DNA of 64,000 nucleotides from Planktothricoides sp. SR001 (GCF_001276715.1 NZ_LIUQ01000010.1:1-64000); one strand, 5' to 3'. Counted from the stretch's first letter, positions 9,350 to 18,662 are shown. Translations and numbers: made by a program. The notes: a model not told the origin generated them from the letters alone.

Positions 9350-9952
9350 ATGATTAATTCACCATACAAAATTAACGAAGAAGAAATTAGAAAAATTCCC
9401 AAAAGACCGCCTAGATTTTTAACCAGAAGAGAGTTTTTGTATGAAGATAACAACTTTTTTTGGTTAATCCAAAAAGGAGTTGTTCGTACTATAAGTTATG
9501 CAGATGACAATACAGTTGTCTGCACAGGTATTTGGCTGGTTGATGATATTGTTGGTAAACCTTTATCGCGAATTTCTCCCTATTTAATAGAAGCATTAAC
9601 TCCAGTTCAAATGATGCCAATTCCGAAAATTTATTGGCAACCTTCATCTGAATTAATTTTAAACTACTGGCAAAATACTGAGGATTTACTTATGGCTCGT
9701 GGCAATCACAGCGCTTGGTTTATTTTGCTGAATGTTCTCAACTGGTTATCTCAGCGTTTTGCACATCGTGTCAGTGAGGGATATTTAATTGATGTGTCGT
9801 TGACCCATCAAGATTTAGCCGAATTATGCGGAATGACTCGAGTGACAGTTACTCGTTTACTCAAACAATTTGAATCGGAAGGATTAATTTCTAGAAATTC
9901 TAAAAGAATTGTCCTCAAAGAGGACTACAGCACTTGGTACTATCAAATTTGA
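9350..9952 (+). CDS. Crp/Fnr-family transcriptional regulator, CysR-like
   Basis: A protein of 200 residues. The N-terminal part fits a cyclic-nucleotide-binding-type beta barrel without the phosphate-binding cassette of true cAMP receptors, and the C-terminus (about 145-195) is a Crp-type winged helix with the recognition segment LTHQDLAELCGMTRVTVTRL. In Synechococcus elongatus the Crp-family regulator CysR controls sulfur-responsive genes including the srp genes, and here the gene sits between a rhodanese and cysK-cysE-srpI. A regulator of this sulfur locus is therefore the best assignment; NtcA-type function is unlikely given the divergent helix. A MITE begins right after its stop codon. 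Confidence 0.75.
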   Translation: MINSPYKINEEEIRKIPKRPPRFLTRREFLYEDNNFFWLIQKGVVRTISYADDNTVVCTGIWLVDDIVGKPLSRISPYLIEALTPVQMMPIPKIYWQPSSELILNYWQNTEDLLMARGNHSAWFILLNVLNWLSQRFAHRVSEGYLIDVSLTHQDLAELCGMTRVTVTRLLKQFESEGLISRNSKRIVLKEDYSTWYYQI

Positions 9953-9957
9953 TTGGT

Positions 9958-10055
9958 ATATAGCAATTGTCATAGTTATGAAGTACAAAAAAACCTGTCA
10001 TTCCCGCCTTCGCGGGAATCCAGAAAACCTCTGTAATTCCGACAATAACCGCTAT
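9958..10055 (+). mobile_element. MITE family B, copy 1
   Basis: An element of about 98 bp starting ATAGCAATTGTCATA and ending GACAATAACCGCTAT, with a central CATTCCCGCCTTCGCGGGAAT hairpin. It is the reverse complement of the element at 12499-12605. The ends are imperfect inverted repeats (ATAGCAATTGTC against ATAGCGGTTATTGTC). Confidence 0.75.
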
Positions 10056-10070
10056 AACCTCAAGTTTTTA

Positions 10071-10155
10071 GGACTTACGCAACGAATCTATATCTGGGGT
10101 ATTGGTGCGTTACCGCTCGGAACAACACCCTACCAATAGCGTTTTGCGTAAGTTC
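10071..10155. mobile_element. Short MITE-like element with GGACTTACGCAA ends
   Basis: GGACTTACGCAA at 10071-10082 is mirrored by TTGCGTAAGTTC at 10144-10155 (11 of 12 match). The 85-bp element lies between MITE B and the duplicated leader. GGACTTACGCA ends occur in cyanobacterial non-autonomous elements; only one copy is in this window. Confidence 0.5.
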
Positions 10156-10241
10156 TGGTTTTGTTGAATATTTGAGCGGAGCGCTTTTGGGTCAGGAAGA
10201 AGCGTTTTTGGTGTCACCGGCCCGACAAATTCTCGGAGAGG

Positions 10242-10429
10242 GAGGTATTTTCCTTGACAGAGGTTGACTTTCCACAGCAGCGAGTAGCTGAAACCCTTGT
10301 ATAGCAAAGAATATAGCGGTTACACAACTCGAAAAACACAAAATACTAAAAAAAACATGAATGTATTGCAAATGTTTTTTAATTCGTGTATAGTACATTT
10401 ACAGATTGAAAAGCACGTTGTCGCCCTAA
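10242..10429 (+). promoter_or_regulatory. Duplicated promoter-leader, copy 2 (upstream of cysK)
   Basis: Second copy of the block at 7416-7608. The promoter core is kept: -35 TTGCAA at 10366-10371, 17-base spacer, -10 TATAGT at 10389-10394, giving a 5' leader of about 80 nt before the cysK start. The inverted words ACATGAAT and ATTCGTGT flank the -35 region in this copy and could form a regulator half-site pair. The upstream words TTGACAGAGGTTGAC and TTACACAACTC are also conserved. Confidence 0.6.
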
Positions 10430-10482
10430 TTTTAGACCTGGCGCAACATCAGTCCCGAAATCCATAATCAGGAGTCTTGAAT

Positions 10483-11460
10483 ATGGTGAAATGGTTTTTA
10501 GACAACAGTCTCGCCATCGGTAGAACTCCCCTAGTCCTTTTAAACCGTGTAATCGGTGATAGTAGGGCGACTGTTCTGGCTAAAATTGAAGGCCGTAACC
10601 CAGCCTATTCGGTTAAATGCCGCATTGGTGCGTCGATGATTTGGGATGCAGAACGACGAGGCTTATTAGGACCAGGTAAAGAAATAGTTGAACCCACCAG
10701 TGGTAATACAGGAATTGCCTTAGCTTTTGTGGCTGCGGCTAAAAAAATTCCCATTACCTTAACAATGCCTGAAACGATGAGTTTGGAACGACGGAAATTG
10801 CTGCGAGCTTATGGAGCAAATCTAATTTTAACCGAAGGCTCAAAAGGCATGGTGGGGGCAGTAGAAAAAGCTGAGGAAATTGCCGCTTCTAATCCCGATC
10901 GCTATGTTTTATTGCAACAGTTTCGTAACCCAGCAAATCCCCGGATCCATGAGCAGACCACGGGGCCAGAAATCTGGGAAGAAACCGCAGGAGCGATCGA
11001 TATTCTGGTTTCAGGAGTAGGTACAGGGGGAACAATTACCGGCGTATCCCGATATATTAAACACACTCAAGGTAAGCCCATATTATCCGTAGCAGTAGAA
11101 CCCGAAGCCAGCCCAGTTATATCCCAAACCCTTGCCGGAATTCCAGTTAAACCAGGCCCGCATAAAATCCAGGGCATTGGTGCAGGTTTTGTCCCAGAAG
11201 TGCTGGATTTATCAATAATTGATGCCGTAGAAACTGTGACGAATGAAGAAGCAATTCTCTACGCTCAACGGTTAGCTAGAGAAGAAGGAATTTTATCAGG
11301 TATTTCCTGCGGAGCAGCGACAGCAGTGGCAGCCAGACTTGCTAAAAGACCAGAAAATCAGGACAAAACTATTGTGGTTATTTTGCCTGACTCTGGTGAA
11401 CGTTATCTCAGTACCCCCCTGTTCCAAGGAGTATTTAACGAGGAAGGTTTAGCAGTCTGA
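10483..11460 (+). CDS. cysK: Cysteine synthase (O-acetylserine sulfhydrylase), SrpG/CysK type
   Basis: A PLP enzyme of 325 residues that makes cysteine from O-acetylserine and sulfide. ATG 10483 is chosen over the upstream TTG 10477 because AGGAGT lies 8 bases before it. The PLP lysine is K45 in AYSVKCRIG, and the substrate loop PTSGNTG, the phosphate loop GVGTGGT and the SGISCGAA motif are all present. Length is normal. It forms a pair with the serine acetyltransferase 51 bases downstream, as srpG-srpH do on the sulfur-regulated plasmid of Synechococcus elongatus. Expression probably comes from the promoter in the duplicated leader. Confidence 0.92.
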   Translation: MVKWFLDNSLAIGRTPLVLLNRVIGDSRATVLAKIEGRNPAYSVKCRIGASMIWDAERRGLLGPGKEIVEPTSGNTGIALAFVAAAKKIPITLTMPETMSLERRKLLRAYGANLILTEGSKGMVGAVEKAEEIAASNPDRYVLLQQFRNPANPRIHEQTTGPEIWEETAGAIDILVSGVGTGGTITGVSRYIKHTQGKPILSVAVEPEASPVISQTLAGIPVKPGPHKIQGIGAGFVPEVLDLSIIDAVETVTNEEAILYAQRLAREEGILSGISCGAATAVAARLAKRPENQDKTIVVILPDSGERYLSTPLFQGVFNEEGLAV

Positions 11461-11511
11461 TTTGCTTTCAGATATCCCAAGATTTACCCCAGTCGTCGCT
11501 GAGAAGAAACA

Positions 11512-12471
11512 ATGACCAATGATAGCTATATTGCCCTAACTTATAGCCCCATTAGCAAAACCGCATGGGATATTGATCCGGTGATTACAGCCTTATCCCA
11601 GCCTCGAAAGCAGGCTTTTCAGACTTGTTCACAAGAGCGAAATTACGTTCCTTTGCCATCCCGAAAAATCTTATTTCGGATGGTCGATAAACTCAGGGCG
11701 GCTTTATTTCCCTTCCACTTTGGCAATCCCGATCTCCGAGAAACTTCTATTCGTTATTTTATCGGTCATACTCTCAATGAAGCTTTGCAATTACTCGAAC
11801 ATCAAATCCACCGCGAGCAGTGGTTAATTGCTTCAGAAAATCAGGTAGAAGAATCTAAAATTCGGGTCAAAGCTAGGTCAATAGTTCAGGCTTTTGCCGA
11901 GCAAATAACAGAAATAAAAACACTGTTAGAAACTGATGTTGTTGCTGCTTATGATGGCGATCCAGCGGCGAAAAATTTAGACGAAGTGCTGTTTTGCTAT
12001 CCTGGGATTACGGCAATTACTTATCATAGAATCGCTCATGCTTTGTATCGTCTTGAATCGCCTTTATTAGCGAGAATTATTGCTGAAATAGGTCATTCAG
12101 AAACGGGAATAGATATTCATCCTGGGGCTACTATTGGCAATAGTTTCTTTATCGATCACGGTACAGGAGTAGTAATTGGTGAAACGACTATAATTGGCGA
12201 TCGCGTCAGGATTTATCAAGCCGTTACTTTGGGGGCAAAAAGTTTTCCTCGCGACGAATCTGGCAGTTTAATCAAAGGCAATCCCCGTCATCCAATTATC
12301 GAAGACGATGTAGTGATTTATTCCGGGGCAACAATTCTCGGTCGAGTCACCATAGGTCAAGGAGCAACCATAGGCGGCAATGTTTGGCTAACCCGTAGTG
12401 TACCAGCCGGAGCGTTTGTCTCCCAAGCTCAATTACGGGAGGAAATTTTTGCGGCAGGGGCAGGCATTTAA
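11512..12471 (+). CDS. cysE: Serine O-acetyltransferase, SrpH/EpsC type
   Basis: A protein of 319 residues that acetylates serine with acetyl-CoA to feed the adjacent cysteine synthase. The first 150 residues are the long helical N-terminal region typical of SrpH-type enzymes, longer than in plain CysE. From about residue 190 the left-handed beta-helix hexapeptides are visible (TGIDIHPGATIG, IDHGTGVVIGETTIIG), with the catalytic DHGTG histidine. The C-terminal tail may dock into cysteine synthase as in the CysEK complex, though its final residue (AAGAGI) does end in isoleucine as that requires. A MITE of family B begins 28 bases after the stop. Confidence 0.9.
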   Translation: MTNDSYIALTYSPISKTAWDIDPVITALSQPRKQAFQTCSQERNYVPLPSRKILFRMVDKLRAALFPFHFGNPDLRETSIRYFIGHTLNEALQLLEHQIHREQWLIASENQVEESKIRVKARSIVQAFAEQITEIKTLLETDVVAAYDGDPAAKNLDEVLFCYPGITAITYHRIAHALYRLESPLLARIIAEIGHSETGIDIHPGATIGNSFFIDHGTGVVIGETTIIGDRVRIYQAVTLGAKSFPRDESGSLIKGNPRHPIIEDDVVIYSGATILGRVTIGQGATIGGNVWLTRSVPAGAFVSQAQLREEIFAAGAGI

Positions 12472-12498
12472 CTCCCCTCTCAAGTTACCCGCCAAATC

Positions 12499-12605
12499 AT
12501 ATAGCGGTTATTGTCCCTTCGGAAGTACAGAGGTTTTCTGGATTCCCGCCTGCGCGGGAATGACAGGTTTTTTTGTACTTCATAAGTATGACAATTGCTA
12601 TATAG
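12499..12605 (-). mobile_element. MITE family B, copy 2 (inverted)
   Basis: An element of about 107 bp, the reverse complement of 9958-10055 with the same ends and the same GCGGGAAT hairpin. Together the two copies bracket the leader, cysK and cysE in inverted orientation. Downstream, to 12849, are two AAACC(C/T)GGTTTC palindromes and a short leader before srpI. Confidence 0.75.
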
Positions 12606-12849
12606 CTATAAAGAGGAAATCTATAAAGAGGAAATAAGATATCCCCGCCTATAAACCCTCGTGAAATCACTGCAAAACCCTGCGAAATCTTCAGGTTTTT
12701 ATTTAGACCCGAAATAACCAGAAGAAACCTGGTTTCTTTGTTGCTTCCCACAGATGCACTGTGATATCGACAGCAGAAACCCGGTTTCTAGAGAGTGATT
12801 TGAGCGAGAGATTTAACCTCATTCATTTAATCAATCGGAGTTACAATCG

Positions 12850-13773
12850 ATGACTAGCACCAATAACCCTGAACTGCAATTAGCGGTTAATGATGTCGCA
12901 GCGCGTCAGTTGGCTAATGCCACAAAAACAGTTCCTCAATTAGACACAATTAGTCCCCGTTGGTTTGTGCGTCTGCTGCACTGGACTCCTGTTGAAGCCG
13001 GGATCTATCGTCTGAACAAAGTCAAAAATCCTTCTCAAGTCGAAGTGGCTTGCTCAGAACGAGATGAGCGAGAGTTGCCTGAAACCTTTGTGAATTATCA
13101 AGAACAGCCGCGAGAATATTTTCTCAGCGCTGTTAATACGGTTGTCGATGTTCACACTCGTGTTTCTAACCTTTATAGCAGTCCCCACGATCAGATCCAT
13201 GAACAGTTGCGCTTGACGATTGAAATTTTGAAAGAACGTCAAGAAAATGAACTGATTAATAATGCTGAATACGGGTTGCTCAATAACATTGTTGACAGTC
13301 AAAAAGTACAGCCCCGAGGTCTAGCCCCTACTCCAGACGATCTTGATGAGTTATTGGTGAAAGTGTGGAAAGAACCCGCCTTTTTCCTGGCTCATCCTAA
13401 AGCGATCGCTGCCTTTGGTCGGGAAGCTACCCGCCGTGGCGTTCCCCCCGCTACCGTTTCTTTATTTGGTTCTCAATTCATCACCTGGCGCGGAGTGCCC
13501 TTAATTCCTTCCGATAAACTCGCGGTGAATAATGAGGGCAAAACCAATATTTTACTGCTGCGGGTCGGCGAAAGTCGTCAAGGAGTGGTTGGCTTGTATC
13601 AACCGAATTTGCCCGGTCAACAGGGACCCGGACTGTCCGTGCGCTTTATGGGAATTAGCCGCAAAGCGATCGCCTCTTATCTCGTCTCCCTGTACTGCTC
13701 TTTAGCCGTCCTGACCGACGATGCGGCTGCCGTTCTTCAGAACGTTGATGTCAACCAGTACCACACCTACTAA
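12850..13773 (+). CDS. srpI: Family 2A encapsulin shell protein SrpI
   Basis: A protein of 307 residues that matches the SrpI family: N-terminal arm with LDTISPRWFVRLLHWTPVEAG, then the HK97-type shell fold with segments such as FLAHPKAIAAFGREATRRG and VSLFGSQFITWRGVPLIPSDK, which I recognise from the conserved family 2A core. The family assembles into a 60-subunit protein nanocompartment expressed under sulfur limitation. No cyclic-nucleotide-binding insertion, which marks family 2B, is seen. The stop codon overlaps the start of the cysteine desulfurase gene by one base (TAATG), so shell and cargo are translationally coupled, as expected for stoichiometric co-production. Confidence 0.93.
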   Translation: MTSTNNPELQLAVNDVAARQLANATKTVPQLDTISPRWFVRLLHWTPVEAGIYRLNKVKNPSQVEVACSERDERELPETFVNYQEQPREYFLSAVNTVVDVHTRVSNLYSSPHDQIHEQLRLTIEILKERQENELINNAEYGLLNNIVDSQKVQPRGLAPTPDDLDELLVKVWKEPAFFLAHPKAIAAFGREATRRGVPPATVSLFGSQFITWRGVPLIPSDKLAVNNEGKTNILLLRVGESRQGVVGLYQPNLPGQQGPGLSVRFMGISRKAIASYLVSLYCSLAVLTDDAAAVLQNVDVNQYHTY

Positions 13774-15650
13774 TGACTACCCCCAATCTTTACCCGGAAA
13801 ATTCCCTGACAGAAGGGCCTGCGAAACCCAACCCTAGTCCTTCTGTCGCTAATGTTGGGGGAGATGGCATCAACCCCTTATTTAAAGCGGACACTTTTGA
13901 GCAACTGGCGAATGCTTTTATTCAAGAAGTGAAGCGCAGCGGCATTGATGTGCAATTACCCGACGCCCTAAATATCCCTCAATCGGTTCAGGATGTTAGT
14001 GGTCTGGGCTCCAATATTCATCAACAAAATCTCGATGGGAAATTACCGTCAGTATCCACACCTCACTTACCTGTTGGGGAGCCGCAATTCTATTTTAGCG
14101 ATCCCGGTGTTGATCTGCCCCACCCCCCCCATTCCGTAGAGGAAGTACGCGCTGCTGCATCCCATATTCCCAAAAAAATTCCCCAGGCGATCGCAACTCC
14201 CGCAACTCCTACAGTTCCGAATCTATCCTTAGCATCGGTTCCCACACCATCTATCCCAACTGTCACCCCCAACTTCTATTTTTTAGAACATTTAAGTCAA
14301 GGGGTAGAAAGACAAAAACCGGATCAGAACATCCCTAAAACTGTTGAGGATTATTCCCCACAGAATTACCGGCAAAATTCACCGATTGACCCATTTTTTG
14401 TGCCTCTGGCGGCGGTGACAAAACAGGATATTTTCGATGTCGAAACCATCCGCCGTGATTTTCCCATTTTGCAAGAAAAAGTCAACGGTAAACCCCTGAT
14501 CTGGTTTGATAATGCGGCAACGACTCAAAAACCTCAAGTCGTCATCGATCGCCTAGTTCATTATTACTCCCATGAAAACTCCAACATTCACCGCGCCGCC
14601 CATGAATTAGCAGCCCGGTCAACAGATGCCTACGAAGCCTCTAGGGAGACAGTGCGCCATTTTATCAATGCCTCCTCGGTCAACGAAATTATCTTTGTAC
14701 GAGGAACCACAGAAGCCATAAACTTGGTGGCGAAAAGTTGGGGAGAACAAAACATCAAAGCTGGGGATGAAATTGTTCTAAGTCATTTAGAACACCATGC
14801 TAATATTGTGCCTTGGCAACAGTTAGCAACTCGGACCGGAGCCAAGTTGCGTATTGCACCCGTAGACGATCGCGGACAAATTTTGTTGGAAGAGTATCAA
14901 CAACTGCTCAATCCTCGCACAAAATTGGTAGCTTTTTCCCAAGTTTCTAATGCTTTGGGAACCATTACTCCGGCGGCAAAAATGATTGCCCTGGCTCACC
15001 AAGTTGGTGCCAAAGTGTTATTAGATGGCGCTCAGTCCGTCTCTCATATTCCCATTGACGTGCAACAACTCGGTTGCGACTGGTTTGTTTTTTCCGGTCA
15101 TAAAATCTTCGGACCCACTGGCATTGGGGTGGTTTATGGTCACGAAGACTTATTAAACGCCAGTCCCCCCTGGCAGAGTGGCGGCAACATGATTGTTGAT
15201 GTCACTTTCGAGCGCACTGTTTATCAAAATAGTCCAGCCCGATTTGAAGCTGGGACGGGGAATATTGCTGATGCGGTGGGATTAGCCACAGCCCTTGATT
15301 ATGTTCAACAGATTGGTTTACCAAATATTGCCCGTTATGAGCATGAATTGCTCGAATATGCGACCACGGGTTTAAATACTATTCCCGGTCTGCATTTAAT
15401 TGGTACTGCCCCAGAAAAAGCTGCTGTCCTTTCCTTTGTTTTGGATGGGTTCTCTGCCGAAACTGTAGGACAAGCACTCAACCAAGAAGGCATCGCGGTG
15501 CGTGCGGGTCATCATTGCGCCCAACCAATTTTGCGACGGTTTGGTTTAGAGGCAACTGTGCGTCCGTCCTTGGCTTTTTATAATACTAAATCTGAGGTAG
15601 ATGCGCTGGTTCATGCTTTGGAACGAATCCGACAAAAACAATTAGGCTAA
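13773..15650 (+). CDS. Encapsulated cysteine desulfurase (SufS-like) with disordered targeting domain
   Basis: A protein of 625 residues in two parts. Residues 1-220 are proline/asparagine-rich and predicted disordered; in family 2A systems this extension targets the enzyme into the SrpI shell. Residues 221-625 are a class II (SufS-like) desulfurase starting FDVETIRRDFPILQEKVNGK. The PLP lysine is K444 in FSGHKIFGPTG and the persulfide cysteine is C582 in RAGHHCAQP. The enzyme converts cysteine to alanine plus enzyme-bound persulfide. The gene starts inside the srpI stop codon, and there is no SufE-like partner nearby, so the sulfur acceptor in the shell is unknown. A hairpin terminator follows at 15663. 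Confidence 0.93.
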   Translation: MTTPNLYPENSLTEGPAKPNPSPSVANVGGDGINPLFKADTFEQLANAFIQEVKRSGIDVQLPDALNIPQSVQDVSGLGSNIHQQNLDGKLPSVSTPHLPVGEPQFYFSDPGVDLPHPPHSVEEVRAAASHIPKKIPQAIATPATPTVPNLSLASVPTPSIPTVTPNFYFLEHLSQGVERQKPDQNIPKTVEDYSPQNYRQNSPIDPFFVPLAAVTKQDIFDVETIRRDFPILQEKVNGKPLIWFDNAATTQKPQVVIDRLVHYYSHENSNIHRAAHELAARSTDAYEASRETVRHFINASSVNEIIFVRGTTEAINLVAKSWGEQNIKAGDEIVLSHLEHHANIVPWQQLATRTGAKLRIAPVDDRGQILLEEYQQLLNPRTKLVAFSQVSNALGTITPAAKMIALAHQVGAKVLLDGAQSVSHIPIDVQQLGCDWFVFSGHKIFGPTGIGVVYGHEDLLNASPPWQSGGNMIVDVTFERTVYQNSPARFEAGTGNIADAVGLATALDYVQQIGLPNIARYEHELLEYATTGLNTIPGLHLIGTAPEKAAVLSFVLDGFSAETVGQALNQEGIAVRAGHHCAQPILRRFGLEATVRPSLAFYNTKSEVDALVHALERIRQKQLG

Positions 15651-15662
15651 TTAGCAAAGATC

Positions 15663-15712
15663 CCAGGTTTCTTCATTAGTCAATTTTTTTGATAGAAACC
15701 TGGTTTCTTTTC
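15663..15712 (+). terminator. Terminator hairpin after the encapsulin operon
   Basis: CCAGGTTTCT at 15663-15672 pairs with AGAAACCTGG at 15694-15703, followed by TTTCTTTT. It is built from a variant of the AGAAACCCGGTTTCT repeat and lies 12 bases after the desulfurase stop codon. Confidence 0.65.
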
Positions 15713-15778
15713 TCCGGTTTTTTTGAAGCTGCTTAAATTACATCAAGTCCGTGGATTTTTTGATGATCCACACAGCGC

Positions 15779-15804
15779 TGTCATTCCCGCGAAAGCGGGA
15801 ATCC
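15779..15804. repeat. Solitary GCGGGAAT hairpin
   Basis: CATTCCCGCGAAAGCGGGAATCC forms a stem identical to the core of MITE families A and B but has neither family's ends. It may be an older remnant or the ancestral small repeat that both MITEs picked up. Confidence 0.6.
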
Positions 15805-15888
15805 ATCTTAACGAGATAGGATTGTTTTTATAACCGATCGCAGGGACTTGATATCAGAAAATAATTTGCTTTAAACAGGGGGATCAAT

Positions 15889-17301
15889 ATGATTTCAGAT
15901 GCTTCTCTTACCGTGGCTATTGTCGGCGCGGGATTTAGTGGAACAATGGTGGCTGTCCACTTGTTAAAAAATACTGATAGACCTCTGACAATAAAGCTAA
16001 TAGATTCTAACGATATTGGCAAAGGAGTTGCTTATAGTACCACAAGCAATAGCCATTTACTCAATGTTCCGGCAGCAGGAATGAGTGCTTTTCCTGATGA
16101 TTCAAGTCATCTACTCCGTTGGCTCAAGTTTAATTATCATACCCTAAAAGATTCGCTGCCAACTCCACCGAATCCGAGTCTTTTTATTCCTCGTCGAGTT
16201 TATGGACTATATATTCAGTCGGTTTTAGAAGAAGCCGAAGCCACCGCCTCAAGTTATGTCAAACTCGAACGGATTATTGATGAAGTTGTCGGGATACAGC
16301 CTCAAAATAGGGGAGCAATTGTTTACCTCAAAAATCAAGATAATTTTGCCGCTGATAAAATAGTTTTAGCGATCGGTAATGGGGCAACTCCTCGTCCTTT
16401 TTCTTTAGGTAAGTTTCAGCCTGATGCAACCAATATTTCACTACAACCACCCTATATACGCAATGCTTGGTCAAAGGATGCGTTAACCGGGCTAGAGGTG
16501 GATGATTCTGTATTATTGATTGGTACAGGATTAACAATGGTGGATATGGTGATGTCTCTGCGCGATCGCCATCACCAAAGTAAAATTTATGCCGTTTCCC
16601 GTCATGGTTTATTGCCTTTGTCTCATCAGCCTAGCCAACCCTACCCGACTTTTTTAACTAGAAATACGGCACCCAAAACAATTAGGGGTTTATTAAAGTG
16701 TATTCGTTCTGAGATTAAAACAGCCACAGAAATAGGTTATAATTGGCACTCTGTCATCGATTCGCTTCGTCCGGTGACTCAGGAATTGTGGCAACAATTA
16801 CCAACCGTTGAAAAGCAAAGATTTTTGCGTCATGTCACCCGTTACTGGGATATTCATCGCCATCGATTTTCTTCGGAAATTGGCGAAATTATTGAAAATT
16901 TAATTACGAAAAAAAAACTAATTTTAAAAACTGGAAAAATTTGTGATTGTCGCGAGACAATTAACGGTATATATGTGACTATTTCTCGGCAACAGCATAA
17001 GTCAATCATAGAGGTTAAAAGATTAATTAATTGTACAGGAATACAAGTAGATTATTCAGCCGCAAAACAACCCTTGATTGCTCATTTAAGAAGTCAAGGA
17101 TTAATCTGTCCTAATCCTCTGGGGGGACTATATACTTTACCTAATGGGGCTATATTAGATGCCCAAGGTCAAGGTTCTAGTTTACTTTATACCCTTGGAC
17201 CTCCCCGGAAAGGAGATTTATGGGAAACTACAGCTATCAGGGAAATACGGCAACAAGCCCAATTATTAGCAACAACTATATTAAATTCTCTACCTTTATA
17301 G
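15889..17301 (+). CDS. FAD/NAD(P)-binding oxidoreductase-like protein
   Basis: A protein of 470 residues. The FAD-binding Rossmann motif AIVGAGFSGTM lies at residues 10-20, and a second dinucleotide motif VLLIGTGLTMVD at about 206-217. The segment GKGVAYSTTSNSHLLNVPA is typical of the FAD-NAD(P)-binding family PF13454. The substrate of these proteins is not established. It follows the encapsulin operon in the same direction after a terminator and a hairpin, so a link with sulfur metabolism is possible but only by position. The codon use and AT content resemble the decayed kinase downstream more than the sulfur genes upstream. Confidence 0.75.
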   Translation: MISDASLTVAIVGAGFSGTMVAVHLLKNTDRPLTIKLIDSNDIGKGVAYSTTSNSHLLNVPAAGMSAFPDDSSHLLRWLKFNYHTLKDSLPTPPNPSLFIPRRVYGLYIQSVLEEAEATASSYVKLERIIDEVVGIQPQNRGAIVYLKNQDNFAADKIVLAIGNGATPRPFSLGKFQPDATNISLQPPYIRNAWSKDALTGLEVDDSVLLIGTGLTMVDMVMSLRDRHHQSKIYAVSRHGLLPLSHQPSQPYPTFLTRNTAPKTIRGLLKCIRSEIKTATEIGYNWHSVIDSLRPVTQELWQQLPTVEKQRFLRHVTRYWDIHRHRFSSEIGEIIENLITKKKLILKTGKICDCRETINGIYVTISRQQHKSIIEVKRLINCTGIQVDYSAAKQPLIAHLRSQGLICPNPLGGLYTLPNGAILDAQGQGSSLLYTLGPPRKGDLWETTAIREIRQQAQLLATTILNSLPL

Positions 17302-17371
17302 ATGCGGATTGGCGCGAATTTATCTACATCTAATCAGAAAAAAAATACCAGTAAATTAACTTGATTTAATT

Positions 17372-18662
17372 GCGGCGTTGCACAATTATCGAATCCGTGG
17401 GGTCAATTTCCACAGATATCAGCGCTCTTAAACAAGCAGAAATTGCCTTAAAAGAAGCGAAAGAAGCCGCCGAAAGTGCTAACCGGGCAAAAAGTGAATT
17501 TTTGGCCAATATCAGTGACTAAATTCGCACTCCTCTGAATGCTATTCTGGGATTTACGGACTTACTGCAAAGAAAAATAACCGGATCAGAATATCGCAAT
17601 TATTTAAACAGTATTACTAGCCGCGGCAAAATGTTGCTGGCGTTAATTAATGATATTCTAGACTTGGTCAAAATTGAAGCAAATCAACTATAAATTTAGC
17701 CATAATTCTTGGATATCCGCCAATTAATCCAAGAAATTCAGCAGATATTTAAACCCATCGCTGAACAAAAAAACGTTTTTATGTGGAGATTGCCGAGTCA
17801 GTTCCTCTAGGTATTTTATTTGATGAAGTGCGGCTGCGGCAAATTCTGTTTAATGTAGTAGGTAATGGGTTGAAATTTACTGACGGGCGATCGCTATGCG
17901 AGTAAACGCTAAAAACCTGGTAAATCCGGGTAATTATCTGAATCAAATTACTTTAGAAATCCAGATAGCAGATACGGGAATTGGTATCGCCCTAGATCAG
18001 CAAGAGCGAATTTTTGAAGCTTTCATTCAAAGTGATGGTCAAAGCACCCGAAAATATGGCGGCACAGGCTTAGGTTTAGCCATTACCAAACCCCTGACCC
18101 ATCTATTAGGCGACAGGGCAGCATTCACCTCACCAGTGAATTAGGCAAAGGCAGCACATTTTCTTTCTGTTTTCCCCAAGTCACCGTGTTGAGTAATTCA
18201 CGGGATATCTTGCCAGTTAAAGTAATCAAGCCAGTAATCAAGCCAGTAATCAAGCCAGTAATCAAGCCATAAATTAAGCCAGATTTAGATCGGTTAGATC
18301 CGTTAGATCCGTTTCACAAAGCAAAAGTTTTAGTCCTCGATGATAGCCAGTCTAATCTAAAATCAATTGCCAGATATTTTAGGGACACTAAACATTAACT
18401 TATTTTGGTCACCAATGGCCAAGAAGCTATTCATCAAGTTAACTTAAACCCTCCGGATCTAATTTTATTAGACCTGTGGATGCCAGACATGAACGGGCTA
18501 GAAGTTGCAGGGGTGATAAGAAATTATCCCGGATGTCAGCATATTCCGATTATTTTTATCACTGAGTATTATACTCAACCAGATGAATTATTAATCGACC
18601 AAAAAACTTATGGGTTGATTCGCCAACCCGTCAGCATTGAGCAATTAATCCTAAATTTTTAG
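17372..18662 (+). pseudogene. Decayed hybrid histidine kinase (HisKA-HATPase-REC)
   Basis: Reading across frames restores a kinase: coiled coil with [10 protein letters not shown], HisKA remnant, an N box near 17820-17880, GTGLGLAIT at 18064-18090 and a receiver (VLVLDDSQ, LILLDLWMPDMNGLE near 18330-18500). The HisKA box reads ISD-stop-IRTPLNA where ISHEIRTPLN is expected, so both the phospho-histidine and the following glutamate are lost. Further stops lie at about 17690, 18143 and 18397, and frameshifts separate the pieces. A 12-base repeat (AATCAAGCCAGT) occurs four times at 18224-18270. Remnants of a C-terminal extension can be traced to about 18900. Confidence 0.85.
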
